From NCBI RefSeq assembly GCF_003346715.1, contig NZ_QQPQ01000003.1:124001-188000 (forward strand): a stretch of 64,000 nt of DNA. Direction: 5' to 3'. Made by a program: the position numbers and the translations under genes. The stretch is from Oceanispirochaeta sp. M1. Its GTDB lineage: Bacteria; Spirochaetota; Spirochaetia; DSM-2461. Under the pieces are notes generated by a model. That model ran no database searches. It had not been told where the DNA came from and saw only the letters and a program-made list of their open reading frames with translations. Numbering within the stretch: the first letter of the stretch is position 1; the number at the start of each line of letters is the position of its first letter. Shown here one piece after another: positions 35,692-44,323 of the stretch.

Positions 35692-36201
35692 TCATTCCCG
35701 GGAAATTTTATGCAGCTGCTCATCTAATAAGATTCTGATAGATTCAAAGGCAAACTGTTCTATGTCTATCTCCTTCCTGTCCAGAAGGAGTATCTCGTCA
35801 ATCTCATCTTCCTGCCGGACAAAGTTTTTATCCATGCATTCTGCTATAAAAAACATATCACAGGTATGATAGGTTACATCTTTATAGGGATAAATATTCG
35901 GATGGCTTGAAATATAGCGAAGATTTGAGATCTCCACCCCAAGCTCTTCCTTTATTTCTCTGCGGCAGCTGTCTTCTGCCGATTCTCCCGGATCGATAAA
36001 TCCGCCCGGTAGATCCAGCATACCCTTGCCGGGTTCACGGCCCCTTCTCAAAATTATATAGCGCTTTTCAACTTTTACAAGAACAGCAACCGCTGCTGCC
36101 GTATTCTGATATATGGTAAAGCCGCAATCCGGGCAGGATATTTTTTTATTATCTATAAAATCCGGAGAGGGTCTCCGGCATTTTGGGCAGTAGTTAAACA
36201 T
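35692..36201 (-). CDS. NUDIX hydrolase with N-terminal zinc ribbon
   Basis: 169 aa. The N-terminal CPKC...CPDC pair (residues 5-23) forms a zinc ribbon, as in NudC-like and related NADH/NAD-capped RNA pyrophosphatases, and the NUDIX box GGFIDPGESAEDSCRREI...EELG follows. It lacks the larger NudC N-terminal domain. A good AAGGAG precedes ATG 36201. It is 23 bases upstream of the ankyrin gene, so possibly one unit. Substrate not known. Confidence 0.87.
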   Translation of the reverse strand: MFNYCPKCRRPSPDFIDNKKISCPDCGFTIYQNTAAAVAVLVKVEKRYIILRRGREPGKGMLDLPGGFIDPGESAEDSCRREIKEELGVEISNLRYISSHPNIYPYKDVTYHTCDMFFIAECMDKNFVRQEDEIDEILLLDRKEIDIEQFAFESIRILLDEQLHKISRE

Positions 36202-36277
36202 TGAAACTCCTTCAGGCTGTGAAAAATCAGCAAAGTACAGAGTTGAGTCGATTTTAAAATACAGCTATAGTTCAAGA

Positions 36278-36847
36278 ATGAACAGTATATGCGTTTTTTG
36301 CGGATCAAGTACAGGATTTTCTGAAGTTTATCAGAATGCAGCTGCGGAGCTGGGACAGGAGCTCTGCAGAAGAAATATCCACCTGGTTTACGGTGGTGGA
36401 AATGTCGGACTCATGGGTATTCTGGCTCAAAGCGTTTTAGACGAAGGAGGCCGGGTCACTGGTATAATTCCTGAGGCTATTCACAAAAAAGTAGCTCCTC
36501 TCAGGGGTGTTGAGACTGTAGTCGTCCCTGATATGCATATCAGAAAACAGAAAATGCACGAGCTTTCTGAAGGTTTTATCGCACTGCCCGGGGGGATAGG
36601 TACCTTTGAAGAGATCCTGGAAGCCTTTACCTGGAGTCAGCTCGGGTTTCATACAAAACCCGTCGCGCTGCTCAATATTTCAGGATTTTATCAGCCCCTG
36701 CTGGATCAGTTTTCTCATACTGTAAAAGAGGGTTTTCTCAAGGAGAGTCACAGCAGAACACTTCTTATCGAAGATTCTCCAAAGCCCCTGATTGATGCAA
36801 TGGAAGCATACAGTCCTCTCCTTGAGGATAAGTGGGTAAAGAAATAA
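36278..36847 (+). CDS. LOG-family (TIGR00730) putative nucleotide 5'-monophosphate phosphoribohydrolase
   Basis: 189 aa. The PGGIGTFEE motif near residue 107 and the GGGNVGLMG loop (39-47) define the LOG family, whose members split cytokinin or purine nucleoside 5'-monophosphates to base and ribose 5-phosphate. Bacterial family members often act on AMP. ATG 36278 has no strong ribosome binding site. It faces the convergent methyltransferase gene across a short gap with an imperfect CAGCCGG/CCGGCTG hairpin. Confidence 0.88.
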   Translation: MNSICVFCGSSTGFSEVYQNAAAELGQELCRRNIHLVYGGGNVGLMGILAQSVLDEGGRVTGIIPEAIHKKVAPLRGVETVVVPDMHIRKQKMHELSEGFIALPGGIGTFEEILEAFTWSQLGFHTKPVALLNISGFYQPLLDQFSHTVKEGFLKESHSRTLLIEDSPKPLIDAMEAYSPLLEDKWVKK

Positions 36848-36859
36848 ACGGTCTCAGTA

Positions 36860-36899
36860 CAGCCGGGTTCTACTCTTTTTCATATGTATTATCCGGCTG
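36860..36899. terminator. Weak hairpin between convergent genes
   Basis: CAGCCGG (36860-36866) and CCGGCTG (36893-36899) are a perfect 7-bp inverted repeat with a 26-base loop and no adjacent U-tract. Possible weak terminator. Confidence 0.3.
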
Positions 36900-36911
36900 C
36901 ATCGGGACTCT

Positions 36912-38126
36912 CTAAGAGCATCCGATGATGAAACTCACAGGAAATCCGCCGTTTTTAAACAGATATTTCTTCTTCCATTTAAGTTCCAGCGCTTTTTCAC
37001 ATTCCAGACCGGGGACAATAATACCCCAGTCCATTCCTTTGTATTCAGTCTTCAGCATTTTTCCAATATTTCTGAAAAACTCCAACTGATCCTTTAAGGC
37101 GAGACGCTTTCCATAGGGTGGATTTATAATCAAAAGTGATGAATCTTTGTTATTCAGTACCGAGTCGGAGGCAATGAAAAAGTCTTTTGTCTCAATTCTG
37201 CAGCCTGAAGTATCAAGTCCAGACTGTTTCTCCAGGAGGCTCAGGTTCATTCGGGCTGCTTCAAGACTCTTTTCATCAATATCGCTAGCCAGTACTTCAA
37301 TTGCCTTATTTTCGGCCTCTTTTAACTGTTTGATAAGCCAGTCGTATCGTACGGGGCGGAAGGAGGGCCAGTATTCAAAGGGATAATGACGCTTTGTTGA
37401 TGTCAGGCATCCTGCTGTCATACTCAGGGCTTCCAAAGAGAAGGTTCCACTGCCGCACATGGGGTCAATTATCAGGGATTTCTGTTCTATTCCAGCGAGA
37501 ATAAGGAGAGCCGAGGCAATATTCTCCTTAAGGGGTGCTTCATTTATATTCTGCCTGTAGCCCCGCTCATAAAGAGCTCCGCCACCGGCGTCAAGGCTGA
37601 TTGTGAAGTGATCATCCACAGCTCTGATGACAACTGTCTGAATTGTGGGGTCTTTCTCTTTACTCTCTGTCAGTCTGGGAGACCGCCCCTCCAGGGCGAT
37701 GAAATGCTCAGACATGGAGTGGTGCAGAGCCTTGATTATTTTATCATGTACATGGAGCCGGGAGTGTGTTGTTGTTATTCGGACTCTATATTCACAGCCT
37801 TCATTTAAGTAAAGTTCCCAGGGAATGGACTCAATTTTCTTCTTGAGTTCCTTGAATCCTTCGGCTTTAAATTCTTTGAGCCTCAGATAGATCCTTGAAA
37901 AACTTCTTCCGGTCAGGACAAGGCGCCACAGATCTTCCAGTTTTGCTGTGGATGTGAGGCTTCCAGGTTCTATTTCTCTTTTAACATCGAGATTCATTTT
38001 TTGAAGTTCAATTTCACCAGCCTCTTCTAGGCCGGGCTGTATTGCCATGAAGATTTTATTCTCTGTGGCGATGATATGCCGCTTTATTTTACGGTCAAGT
38101 GCTTTATTATTCATTGGAGCAAGCAT
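36912..38126 (-). CDS. THUMP-domain class I RNA methyltransferase (RlmL/Trm-like)
   Basis: 404 aa. An N-terminal THUMP-type RNA-binding region (about residues 20-160, with YLRLKEFKAEGFKEL) is followed by a class I SAM methyltransferase. SAM-binding DPMCGSGTFSLEAL and the base-binding NPPYGKRL are clear. The pattern suits guanine N2-methylation of rRNA by RlmL/YpsC-like enzymes. ATG 38126 (MLAP) or ATG 38114 (MNNKALD) are both possible. It is convergent to the LOG gene and divergent from hrpB. Confidence 0.87.
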   Translation of the reverse strand: MLAPMNNKALDRKIKRHIIATENKIFMAIQPGLEEAGEIELQKMNLDVKREIEPGSLTSTAKLEDLWRLVLTGRSFSRIYLRLKEFKAEGFKELKKKIESIPWELYLNEGCEYRVRITTTHSRLHVHDKIIKALHHSMSEHFIALEGRSPRLTESKEKDPTIQTVVIRAVDDHFTISLDAGGGALYERGYRQNINEAPLKENIASALLILAGIEQKSLIIDPMCGSGTFSLEALSMTAGCLTSTKRHYPFEYWPSFRPVRYDWLIKQLKEAENKAIEVLASDIDEKSLEAARMNLSLLEKQSGLDTSGCRIETKDFFIASDSVLNNKDSSLLIINPPYGKRLALKDQLEFFRNIGKMLKTEYKGMDWGIIVPGLECEKALELKWKKKYLFKNGGFPVSFIIGCS

Positions 38127-38187
38127 AGCACGGGAGAAGATAAATATGAATTCCCATAAACCCCCGTATAAGATACTCTAGTTTCAG

Positions 38188-40656
38188 ATGACAAAGGCTG
38201 ATTTTTCTACATATCCAGTATCTGCTCTCTTCCCTGATTTGAAAAAAAACTGGGCTGAGAACAGGACAATAGTTCTTCAGGCCGATCCCGGAGCAGGTAA
38301 GTCCACGGTTCTTCCCCTTTTTCTTATGGAGGAGAAGCTCTGTACCGGGAAAATCATAATACTGGAACCCAGGCGTCTGGCCGCCCGTTCTCTTGCAAGA
38401 TATATGTCCTCTCTCTGCGGAAGAAGGACAGGGGACCTTATCGGTTACAGGGTCAAAGGGGATGTTAAGTGTTCAGAGGATGCCAAAATTGAACTGGTGA
38501 CCGAGGGTGTCTTTGTCCGAATGATTCAGGATGATCCATTTCTTGAAGGAATCTCTCTGGTCATAATGGATGAGTTTCATGAAAGAAATCTTTTCACAGA
38601 CCTTTCCGCTGCCTTTCTTCAGGATGTTCAGACCAATCTGCGTCCAGATCTGAAAATTATGATTATGTCGGCGACTCCTGAGACCGGGGTCCTTAAAAAA
38701 GTTTTTGGAGATTTCCTCTATCTTGAGAGTGAAGGGCGAATGTTTCCAGTCAGTATAAAACGGGATGACCAGCCCCTGGGCATAAGACCTGAGAATAAAA
38801 GAATTCTCAGGGCCGTTCTTGAAGGTCTTGAACAGAGTACGGGTAATATTCTTATCTTTCTCCCGGGGGAGAGGGAAATCCAGTCAGTTCTCGGTGATCT
38901 GCGACACCATATAGGTATCCCCTCAAACCTGGACCTATTGCCTTTGTACGGACGCCTCAGCCCCTCTGAGCAGGATCGTGTGCTGAATCCCGGAGAAAGG
39001 CGTATGATCGTAGCCGCCACTTCAATTGCCGAAACCAGTCTGACAATTCCGGGTATAAGCTGTGTTATTGATACAGGGCTGGAACGTAAACCGGCTTTTG
39101 ATCCCAATGCCGGTCTGACCCGTCTTAAAACCGGAGCTGTATCAAAGGCTTCTGCTGCTCAGCGGGCAGGTAGAGCCGGTCGACTCAGAGAGGGGATGTG
39201 TATCCGCCTCTGGTCGGAAAATGATGAGCGTCTGATGGATGACTTTACTTCCCCTGAAATATTTAATGCCGATCTGGCTCCTCTTATTATGGAGATTCTT
39301 CTGTGGGGAGCAAAGAATCCGGAGGATCTTAAATGGATTGATGATCCCCCCCCCGCCCATTACTACCAGGCCAAAGAGCTTCTGAATCTGCTTGAGATAA
39401 CAGGCCGCAACGGACAACTGAGTGAAGAGGGGAAAAAACTAAGCCGTTATGCCGTACATCCCCGGCTGGCACATATGCTGGAACGTTTTCGGGATACAGA
39501 TCTTGAACAGACTGCCTGTGCCCTGGCGGCACTGCTTACTGAGGGTGACTGGCTATCTTCCAGAAAGGGATCAGATATCAGACTTCGCCTGGAATACCTG
39601 AAATCAGGGAGAGACGGATCTAATAAACGGGTTAATTCAATTGTAAGGAGCTGGAAGAGTTTTTTGAGCAGAGGAGCCGTAAGGCGTGAGGCCCTGGAGC
39701 CAGATGCATCTGCCGAGCTGCTCTGTCACTCATATCCCGACAGAATCGCAAAAATCAGGGGTGAAAGAGTCTATCAGCTCTCCGGCGGCAGTAACTGCCG
39801 GCTCCTCCCCGAAGATCCTCTGCAGTCCGAGGATTATCTGATCGCTCCCCTTGTAGGAGGGGGAGCCCAGATACCTGCCTGCTTTCTGGCAGTCCCACTT
39901 AGCGAAACTCTTATATTTCAGGAACTCTCTGCTCTTATTACAGACAAAAAAGAGTGGTCCTGGGATGAGCAGAAACAGAGGCTGAGCTGCCGGAATATCA
40001 GCTGCATAGCCTCACTGGCTTTAAAGTCAAAGAGTATTCCTGTTGACAGCAGTGATGCTGAACTGCCTGCCATTCTCCCTGAGCTGTTCCGAAAAAAGGG
40101 ACTCTTCAATCTACCCTGGAGCAAAGAGGATCATGCCTGTCTTAACAGACTCCGTTTTGCGGGAAATCTGAAAAGATGTCCCGAAGGCTGGCCTGCATTG
40201 GGAGAGGATGATCTTCTTCTCACTCTTGAAAGATGGTTTTTACCCCTTCTGGTAAAGGGGAGACTCGAGGGAAAGCTGAAAGACGGCATTGTCTCACTGC
40301 TGGACTGGGAGCAGATCCAGTTTCTGGACCGCCATATTCCTGAGCGCTTTCAGGTCCCCTCGGGAAGCCGAATCCGCATCGACTACTCAGATCCTGCTTC
40401 TCCTGCACTTGATGTCAGGCTTCAGGAAGTCTTCGGCCTGACAGAGACACCTCTGCTTGCCGGAGAAATCCCCCTGCTGTTCAGACTGCTCAATCCGGCA
40501 CAAAGACCGATTCAGATGACAAAGGATCTAAAAAGTTTCTGGGATAATACATACGGGGAGGTGCGCAAGGAACTCAGAGGCCGCTATCCAAAACATTACT
40601 GGCCCGAGAACCCCTATGAGGGTGAAGCCACTTCCCGTGTTAGACCCGGTAAGTAA
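38188..40656 (+). CDS. hrpB: ATP-dependent helicase HrpB
   Basis: 822 aa DEAH-box RNA helicase. Walker A is GAGKST (35-40), DEFH box in VIMDEFHERNLFTD, SAT in IMSATPETG, and motif VI in AQRAGRAGRLREG. The large C-terminal HrpB domain (SGSRIRIDYSDPASPALDVRLQE) follows. HrpB is a single-copy helicase in many Gram-negatives; its cellular role is not well defined. ATG 38188 is divergent from the methyltransferase gene, and the gene ends 17 bases before the convergent nitroreductase. Confidence 0.94.
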   Translation: MTKADFSTYPVSALFPDLKKNWAENRTIVLQADPGAGKSTVLPLFLMEEKLCTGKIIILEPRRLAARSLARYMSSLCGRRTGDLIGYRVKGDVKCSEDAKIELVTEGVFVRMIQDDPFLEGISLVIMDEFHERNLFTDLSAAFLQDVQTNLRPDLKIMIMSATPETGVLKKVFGDFLYLESEGRMFPVSIKRDDQPLGIRPENKRILRAVLEGLEQSTGNILIFLPGEREIQSVLGDLRHHIGIPSNLDLLPLYGRLSPSEQDRVLNPGERRMIVAATSIAETSLTIPGISCVIDTGLERKPAFDPNAGLTRLKTGAVSKASAAQRAGRAGRLREGMCIRLWSENDERLMDDFTSPEIFNADLAPLIMEILLWGAKNPEDLKWIDDPPPAHYYQAKELLNLLEITGRNGQLSEEGKKLSRYAVHPRLAHMLERFRDTDLEQTACALAALLTEGDWLSSRKGSDIRLRLEYLKSGRDGSNKRVNSIVRSWKSFLSRGAVRREALEPDASAELLCHSYPDRIAKIRGERVYQLSGGSNCRLLPEDPLQSEDYLIAPLVGGGAQIPACFLAVPLSETLIFQELSALITDKKEWSWDEQKQRLSCRNISCIASLALKSKSIPVDSSDAELPAILPELFRKKGLFNLPWSKEDHACLNRLRFAGNLKRCPEGWPALGEDDLLLTLERWFLPLLVKGRLEGKLKDGIVSLLDWEQIQFLDRHIPERFQVPSGSRIRIDYSDPASPALDVRLQEVFGLTETPLLAGEIPLLFRLLNPAQRPIQMTKDLKSFWDNTYGEVRKELRGRYPKHYWPENPYEGEATSRVRPGK

Positions 40657-40673
40657 GTTCACAATTATATTGA

Positions 40674-41195
40674 TCAGACTATACTGACTCTCTCATCAAA
40701 TCCCTTTTTAAGGGGTCTTTTCTGTTCCATCACAGCATTTCCTATGGGAATGAGTATTCTGATGATCCGCTCTGAATCAAGTGAGCAGAGTTTTCCTATC
40801 TCTTCGGCTCTGCCGTCAACACGGAGCCATCCGTCAATCCAGACAGTTGAATAACCGAGGGCAGTGGCTGCAAGAAGAATATTTTCTACGGCTGCTGCAC
40901 AGTCTTCAAAGTCAAAAAAGTGCCCTGAATAGGTTGCAACAGGCTTTTTATTTATATGAGCAGCTATATAGGCCGGTGCAGTAGCCATAGAACCGTTTGC
41001 ACCTGTCATGACCTTGATGCTCTCTACAACATGGGGGTCCTGAATAATAATAAATCTTGTAGTCTGTTCATTTTTTCCGGAAGGTGCATCAAGACCTGCC
41101 TGAACTATCTTTTTCAGATCTTCCAGGGGGACAGGAGTTGAGTCGAGACTCTTCCTGTAACTGAAACGTCTGGCTACAACGTCAAAAAAATCCAT
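40674..41195 (-). CDS. Nitroreductase family flavoprotein
   Basis: 173 aa, the usual length for small NfsA/NfsB-type FMN enzymes. Visible are RRFSYRKSLDSTPVPLEDL, GLDAPSGKNEQTTRF (FMN phosphate site), and ENILLAATALGYSTVWIDGW. It reduces nitroaromatics or quinones with NAD(P)H. A ribosome binding sequence AAGGAT precedes ATG 41195. Substrate unknown. Confidence 0.88.
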   Translation of the reverse strand: MDFFDVVARRFSYRKSLDSTPVPLEDLKKIVQAGLDAPSGKNEQTTRFIIIQDPHVVESIKVMTGANGSMATAPAYIAAHINKKPVATYSGHFFDFEDCAAAVENILLAATALGYSTVWIDGWLRVDGRAEEIGKLCSLDSERIIRILIPIGNAVMEQKRPLKKGFDERVSIV

Positions 41196-41295
41196 AAATA
41201 TAATCCTTAATTATTTATTCTAATACTACTGTAAATCAGTATAGTCGAATCTGAATCTTTCGGTCAAAGAGGTATACGAATTCATACTGATTAAT

Positions 41296-41323
41296 TTGAC
41301 AAAGACCGCTGGTATGCTAAATT
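41296..41323 (+). promoter_or_regulatory. Candidate promoter of the 41386 gene
   Basis: TTGACA (41296-41301), 16-base spacer, TAAATT (41318-41323). A leader of about 55 bases follows to the GGAGGG site and ATG 41386. Confidence 0.5.
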
Positions 41324-41385
41324 TAAAGTATGCACTGCTGATTGTTGCTTCGAGTGATTTCGCATGAGCGGCCAGGAGGGTAATT

Positions 41386-41595
41386 ATGGTACAGAGGTTC
41401 TACTTTATAGAAGAGAATGAAGAAATTGCCGGTGTCTATATGGACAGAGAAATAGCCAGAGAAGAGGCGGTTTACCTCAAGGAAGATCATCCGCTGGATC
41501 ATTTCAAACTATATAGCCTGACAATGGCGGAGTTGGAAAATTATCCTGATGAATTTGATTTTGCAGAGGATGCCGGCCTTGTCCAGCATATTTGA
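41386..41595 (+). CDS. Small acidic protein of unknown function
   Basis: 69 aa, acidic, no signal peptide. The start MVQRFYFIEENEEIAGVYMDRE follows a strong AGGAGGG site. Alternating aromatics and acidic residues suggest a small alpha/beta fold. No family recognised. It precedes the convergent peroxiredoxin gene; no shared unit. Confidence 0.68.
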   Translation: MVQRFYFIEENEEIAGVYMDREIAREEAVYLKEDHPLDHFKLYSLTMAELENYPDEFDFAEDAGLVQHI

Positions 41596-41624
41596 GGGCC
41601 CCCTTGAGGACCCTCAGACAGTAA

Positions 41625-42227
41625 TTAAAGATTATCTCCATTATCCGCAAGGTAGGAAGCTACTCCTTCAGGTGAGGCATTCATTCCTTTATCACCCTTT
41701 CTCCAGTTTACAGGACACACTTCTCCGTGTTCCTCGGTAAATTGAACTGCATCAATCAGTCTTAGTAACTCTTCTATATTTCTTCCCAAAGGGAGATCAT
41801 TGACTATCTGAGAACGTACAATCCCTTCCTTATCGATAATAAAAGCACCCCTGAATGCCATTCCGCCCTCAGATTCTACACCATAGGCCCTGGCAATCTC
41901 ATGATTCATATCTGCAGCCATAGTGTATTTAACAGCACCGATACCACCTTCATTAACAGGAGTGTTTCTCCATGCAAAGTGTGTGTAGTGACTATCTATA
42001 GATACTGAGACAACTTCTACATTCCGCTCAGTGAATTCCTTCATTTTATGATCAAGAGCTATAAGCTCAGAAGGGCAGACAAAGGTGAAATCAAGGGGAT
42101 AGAAAAAGACAAGGCCATATCTTCCCTTCAATGCCTCAGAGAGAGTGAACTCATCAACAAGTACACCCTTGCCGCTGACGGCGGGTACAGTAAAATCTGG
42201 TGCTTTCTTTCCAACTAATATGCTCAT
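41625..42227 (-). CDS. Two-Cys peroxiredoxin (AhpC/Prx1 type)
   Basis: Reduces hydrogen peroxide and organic peroxides using thiols. 200 aa from ATG 42227, which follows GGAGG; a TTG 12 bases earlier is unlikely. The peroxidatic Cys51 lies in DFTFVCPSE and the resolving Cys171 in EVCPVNW, as in typical 2-Cys Prx. No AhpF is adjacent, so a thioredoxin or other reductase would recycle it. A PerR-like operator overlaps its promoter (42269-42297). Confidence 0.94.
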   Translation of the reverse strand: MSILVGKKAPDFTVPAVSGKGVLVDEFTLSEALKGRYGLVFFYPLDFTFVCPSELIALDHKMKEFTERNVEVVSVSIDSHYTHFAWRNTPVNEGGIGAVKYTMAADMNHEIARAYGVESEGGMAFRGAFIIDKEGIVRSQIVNDLPLGRNIEELLRLIDAVQFTEEHGEVCPVNWRKGDKGMNASPEGVASYLADNGDNL

Positions 42228-42244
42228 TATAACCTCCAAATGTT

Positions 42245-42260
42245 ATTAGCCATAGCTAAT
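42245..42260 (-). repeat. Hairpin in the peroxiredoxin leader
   Basis: ATTAGC-CATA-GCTAAT, a perfect 6-bp inverted repeat 8 bases before the ribosome binding site. It would form near the 5' end of the peroxiredoxin mRNA and could stabilise it or limit translation. Confidence 0.55.
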
Positions 42261-42268
42261 ATATGGCA

Positions 42269-42297
42269 ATAGTAATTATTACTATGTGAAATGTCAA
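42269..42297 (-). promoter_or_regulatory. Peroxiredoxin promoter overlapped by a PerR-like 7-1-7 operator
   Basis: On the minus strand: TTGACA (42297-42292), 17-base spacer, TACTAT (42274-42269). The segment 42270-42284 is a perfect 7-1-7 dyad, TAGTAAT-T-ATTACTA, the geometry of PerR/Fur boxes (consensus TTATAAT-N-ATTATAA). It covers the spacer and -10, so bound repressor would block transcription. Regulator identity is inferred. Confidence 0.7.
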
Positions 42298-42386
42298 CAA
42301 GATATATTGAAAAATCGGCTGCAAAGGAAGAATCTATGATGTGGGGAGTGTATAATAGTTATTATTAAATGTGTTGTGAGGATAAT

Positions 42387-43769
42387 ATGAAAAGAATTTT
42401 AATACTCTTGATGGTTGCGGCGGTTCTGTTACTGTCCTGTAAAGATGAATCAAGTTATATAAATTATACCTGGGATGACAGTACGGTTGATGCTGATTCA
42501 GATGGTATTCCCGATATAGCGGAAGTGGATGGGACCAGTTTTTTTGGATACCCACTTTTTGAATATGGTGCCAGACCCGGAATCCCTGACCTTTTTGTCC
42601 ATGTTGCACTGATGAATCCTACAACTACTGATGCAGGAATGATGCTACAGGAAAAAGCTCTGGACAGGGTTGTTGCCAGGTTTTTAGAGAATGGTATCGC
42701 CTTGCATTTTGATGTTGGAAATACTGGTTTGTATAAGGAATATACCGAAGTCGGTACACGCGGGGTTACTCGTTATAATTTAAGTAACAGGAGCCATATT
42801 TTTGCATATAACAAATCTATTTTTCTTGCTGAGAATGTTTTAGATGGCTCCCCAACAGGGTATGTATTTGTTGATGAGATTAAAGCAGCTAAGATGCCGA
42901 ATAATAAAGATGAAATCTTCTACTTTATGGTCATGGGTTCATCTCAGCAGAGTGATGGAGGAAATGGTTCATCGGGTGTCGCATGGAATAGACCCGGAGA
43001 AGGTGGAAATGAGTTTCTGATAACACTTGCTAACTGGGGTCTAGGATTCGGAACTAATTCCACTTTGGGATTAAGTCAGGAAAATTTTGAAAATTATGTT
43101 GTCAATAAACAGGCTTCTACTATTATGCATGAGTTCGGTCATAATCTGGGTTTGAATCATGGTGGTAATGAAACTCTGAATTATAAGCCTAATTATTACA
43201 GTATCATGAATTATCTATACCAGCTAAGTGGGCTGCCGAGAATCGGTACAAATGAGTGGGACCGGTATTACTATGAAAGATTTTATAAAAGCTCCGGTGA
43301 CATGAAATGGGCAGATCTGATGGTTAAATCCTACCCTGCAAATTATTATGATGAAACTGATCCTGATTATGGGTATGGTGAACTGACATTATTACCAATT
43401 GATTTTATAGATGGTCCTTTCAGCAGTACATACAATATGGATTATTCCTATGGAGCTGGCGGTTCACTAAATGAAAACTCTTTGGATGAATCCTTGGGAC
43501 TCAGACAATCTGCTTCTGGTGATGTTAACTGGAATGGTGATGTTGACTTGAATGGTGATGAAATCATTGATTCATCTGTAAGTGAAAATATAAACCCAAG
43601 CAATGACACTGTTCTGGGGACTCATAATGACTATAATGACTGGGCCAATCTGATCTTTTATTATGATGCCACTGCCCCTTCCGGCCGCTCATTAAATTAT
43701 CTTGAGAAAGTAATTTTTGTTGAAGAAGAGAGAAATATTACCAGTATACCTTTTGAGAGGAGCCACTGA
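42387..43769 (+). CDS. Metzincin-like zinc metalloprotease lipoprotein
   Basis: 460 aa from ATG 42387; upstream in-frame codons exist but the signal peptide MKRILILLMVAAVLLLSC (lipobox Cys18) starts here. Near the N-terminus DADSDGIPDIAEVDG looks like a calcium-binding Asp-rich repeat, and near the C-terminus GDVNWNGDVDLNGDEIIDS resembles a dockerin/EF-hand-like loop. The zinc motif HEFGHNLGLNH (248-258) fits HExxHxxGxxH with a Met-turn YSIMNY (Met274). An extracytoplasmic protease is likely. It is followed by a lipoprotein gene overlapping by one base (TGATG). Confidence 0.82.
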   Translation: MKRILILLMVAAVLLLSCKDESSYINYTWDDSTVDADSDGIPDIAEVDGTSFFGYPLFEYGARPGIPDLFVHVALMNPTTTDAGMMLQEKALDRVVARFLENGIALHFDVGNTGLYKEYTEVGTRGVTRYNLSNRSHIFAYNKSIFLAENVLDGSPTGYVFVDEIKAAKMPNNKDEIFYFMVMGSSQQSDGGNGSSGVAWNRPGEGGNEFLITLANWGLGFGTNSTLGLSQENFENYVVNKQASTIMHEFGHNLGLNHGGNETLNYKPNYYSIMNYLYQLSGLPRIGTNEWDRYYYERFYKSSGDMKWADLMVKSYPANYYDETDPDYGYGELTLLPIDFIDGPFSSTYNMDYSYGAGGSLNENSLDESLGLRQSASGDVNWNGDVDLNGDEIIDSSVSENINPSNDTVLGTHNDYNDWANLIFYYDATAPSGRSLNYLEKVIFVEEERNITSIPFERSH

Positions 43770-44323
43770 TGTCCAGATACTCCTTAATACTGTTACTTGT
43801 TTTCATCCCTTTAGTCTCATGTAAGAGTCTTCCTCAGAGTGAGCAACCCCCGCAGAATGAGGTTTTTATACCAAGGGTTTCAGGTGAGATTTCATCCCTT
43901 GAAATTATAGACGGTCAGTTGATTATCCAATCCGATGGTGAAATACGTATTGCATATACTCTGGATACAGAAAAAAGTAGATTTCAACTCGAAAATGCTG
44001 AATCCTATAGATACAATCATATGAAAAGACCCGATGGTCCTATCAGTGATTTAACACTGTATAAAGGGGAAGAACAGATTGCATGGATATCTGAAGGATT
44101 AAGAGAAGGTGCGGCACTTGATGGACTCTCAGTCCTTCCGGCAGCAGACACAGATTCCATCATCCTGAAATCTAAAGACCAAGAATGGCCCATCCCTGCA
44201 GATACCGAAACTGTTGTGAACTGGGGGGACGGGGATTATATCGCCTATGCTTCTCAGATAAGCAAAGGGAAGATGGAGGACCAGCCTCCCTTCCGTGTTA
44301 ATCTTATATTGCTGAAGAGGTAA
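43769..44323 (+). CDS. Small lipoprotein, partner of the metalloprotease
   Basis: 184 aa with signal ending LVSC (lipobox Cys18). The mature part is beta-rich (SLEIIDGQLIIQSDGEIRIAY) with no recognisable domain. It starts within the stop of the metalloprotease gene, so the two proteins are made together; it may be an inhibitor, chaperone or anchor. Its end overlaps the convergent YcaQ-type gene by 20 bases at 44304-44323. Confidence 0.72.
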   Translation: MSRYSLILLLVFIPLVSCKSLPQSEQPPQNEVFIPRVSGEISSLEIIDGQLIIQSDGEIRIAYTLDTEKSRFQLENAESYRYNHMKRPDGPISDLTLYKGEEQIAWISEGLREGAALDGLSVLPAADTDSIILKSKDQEWPIPADTETVVNWGDGDYIAYASQISKGKMEDQPPFRVNLILLKR

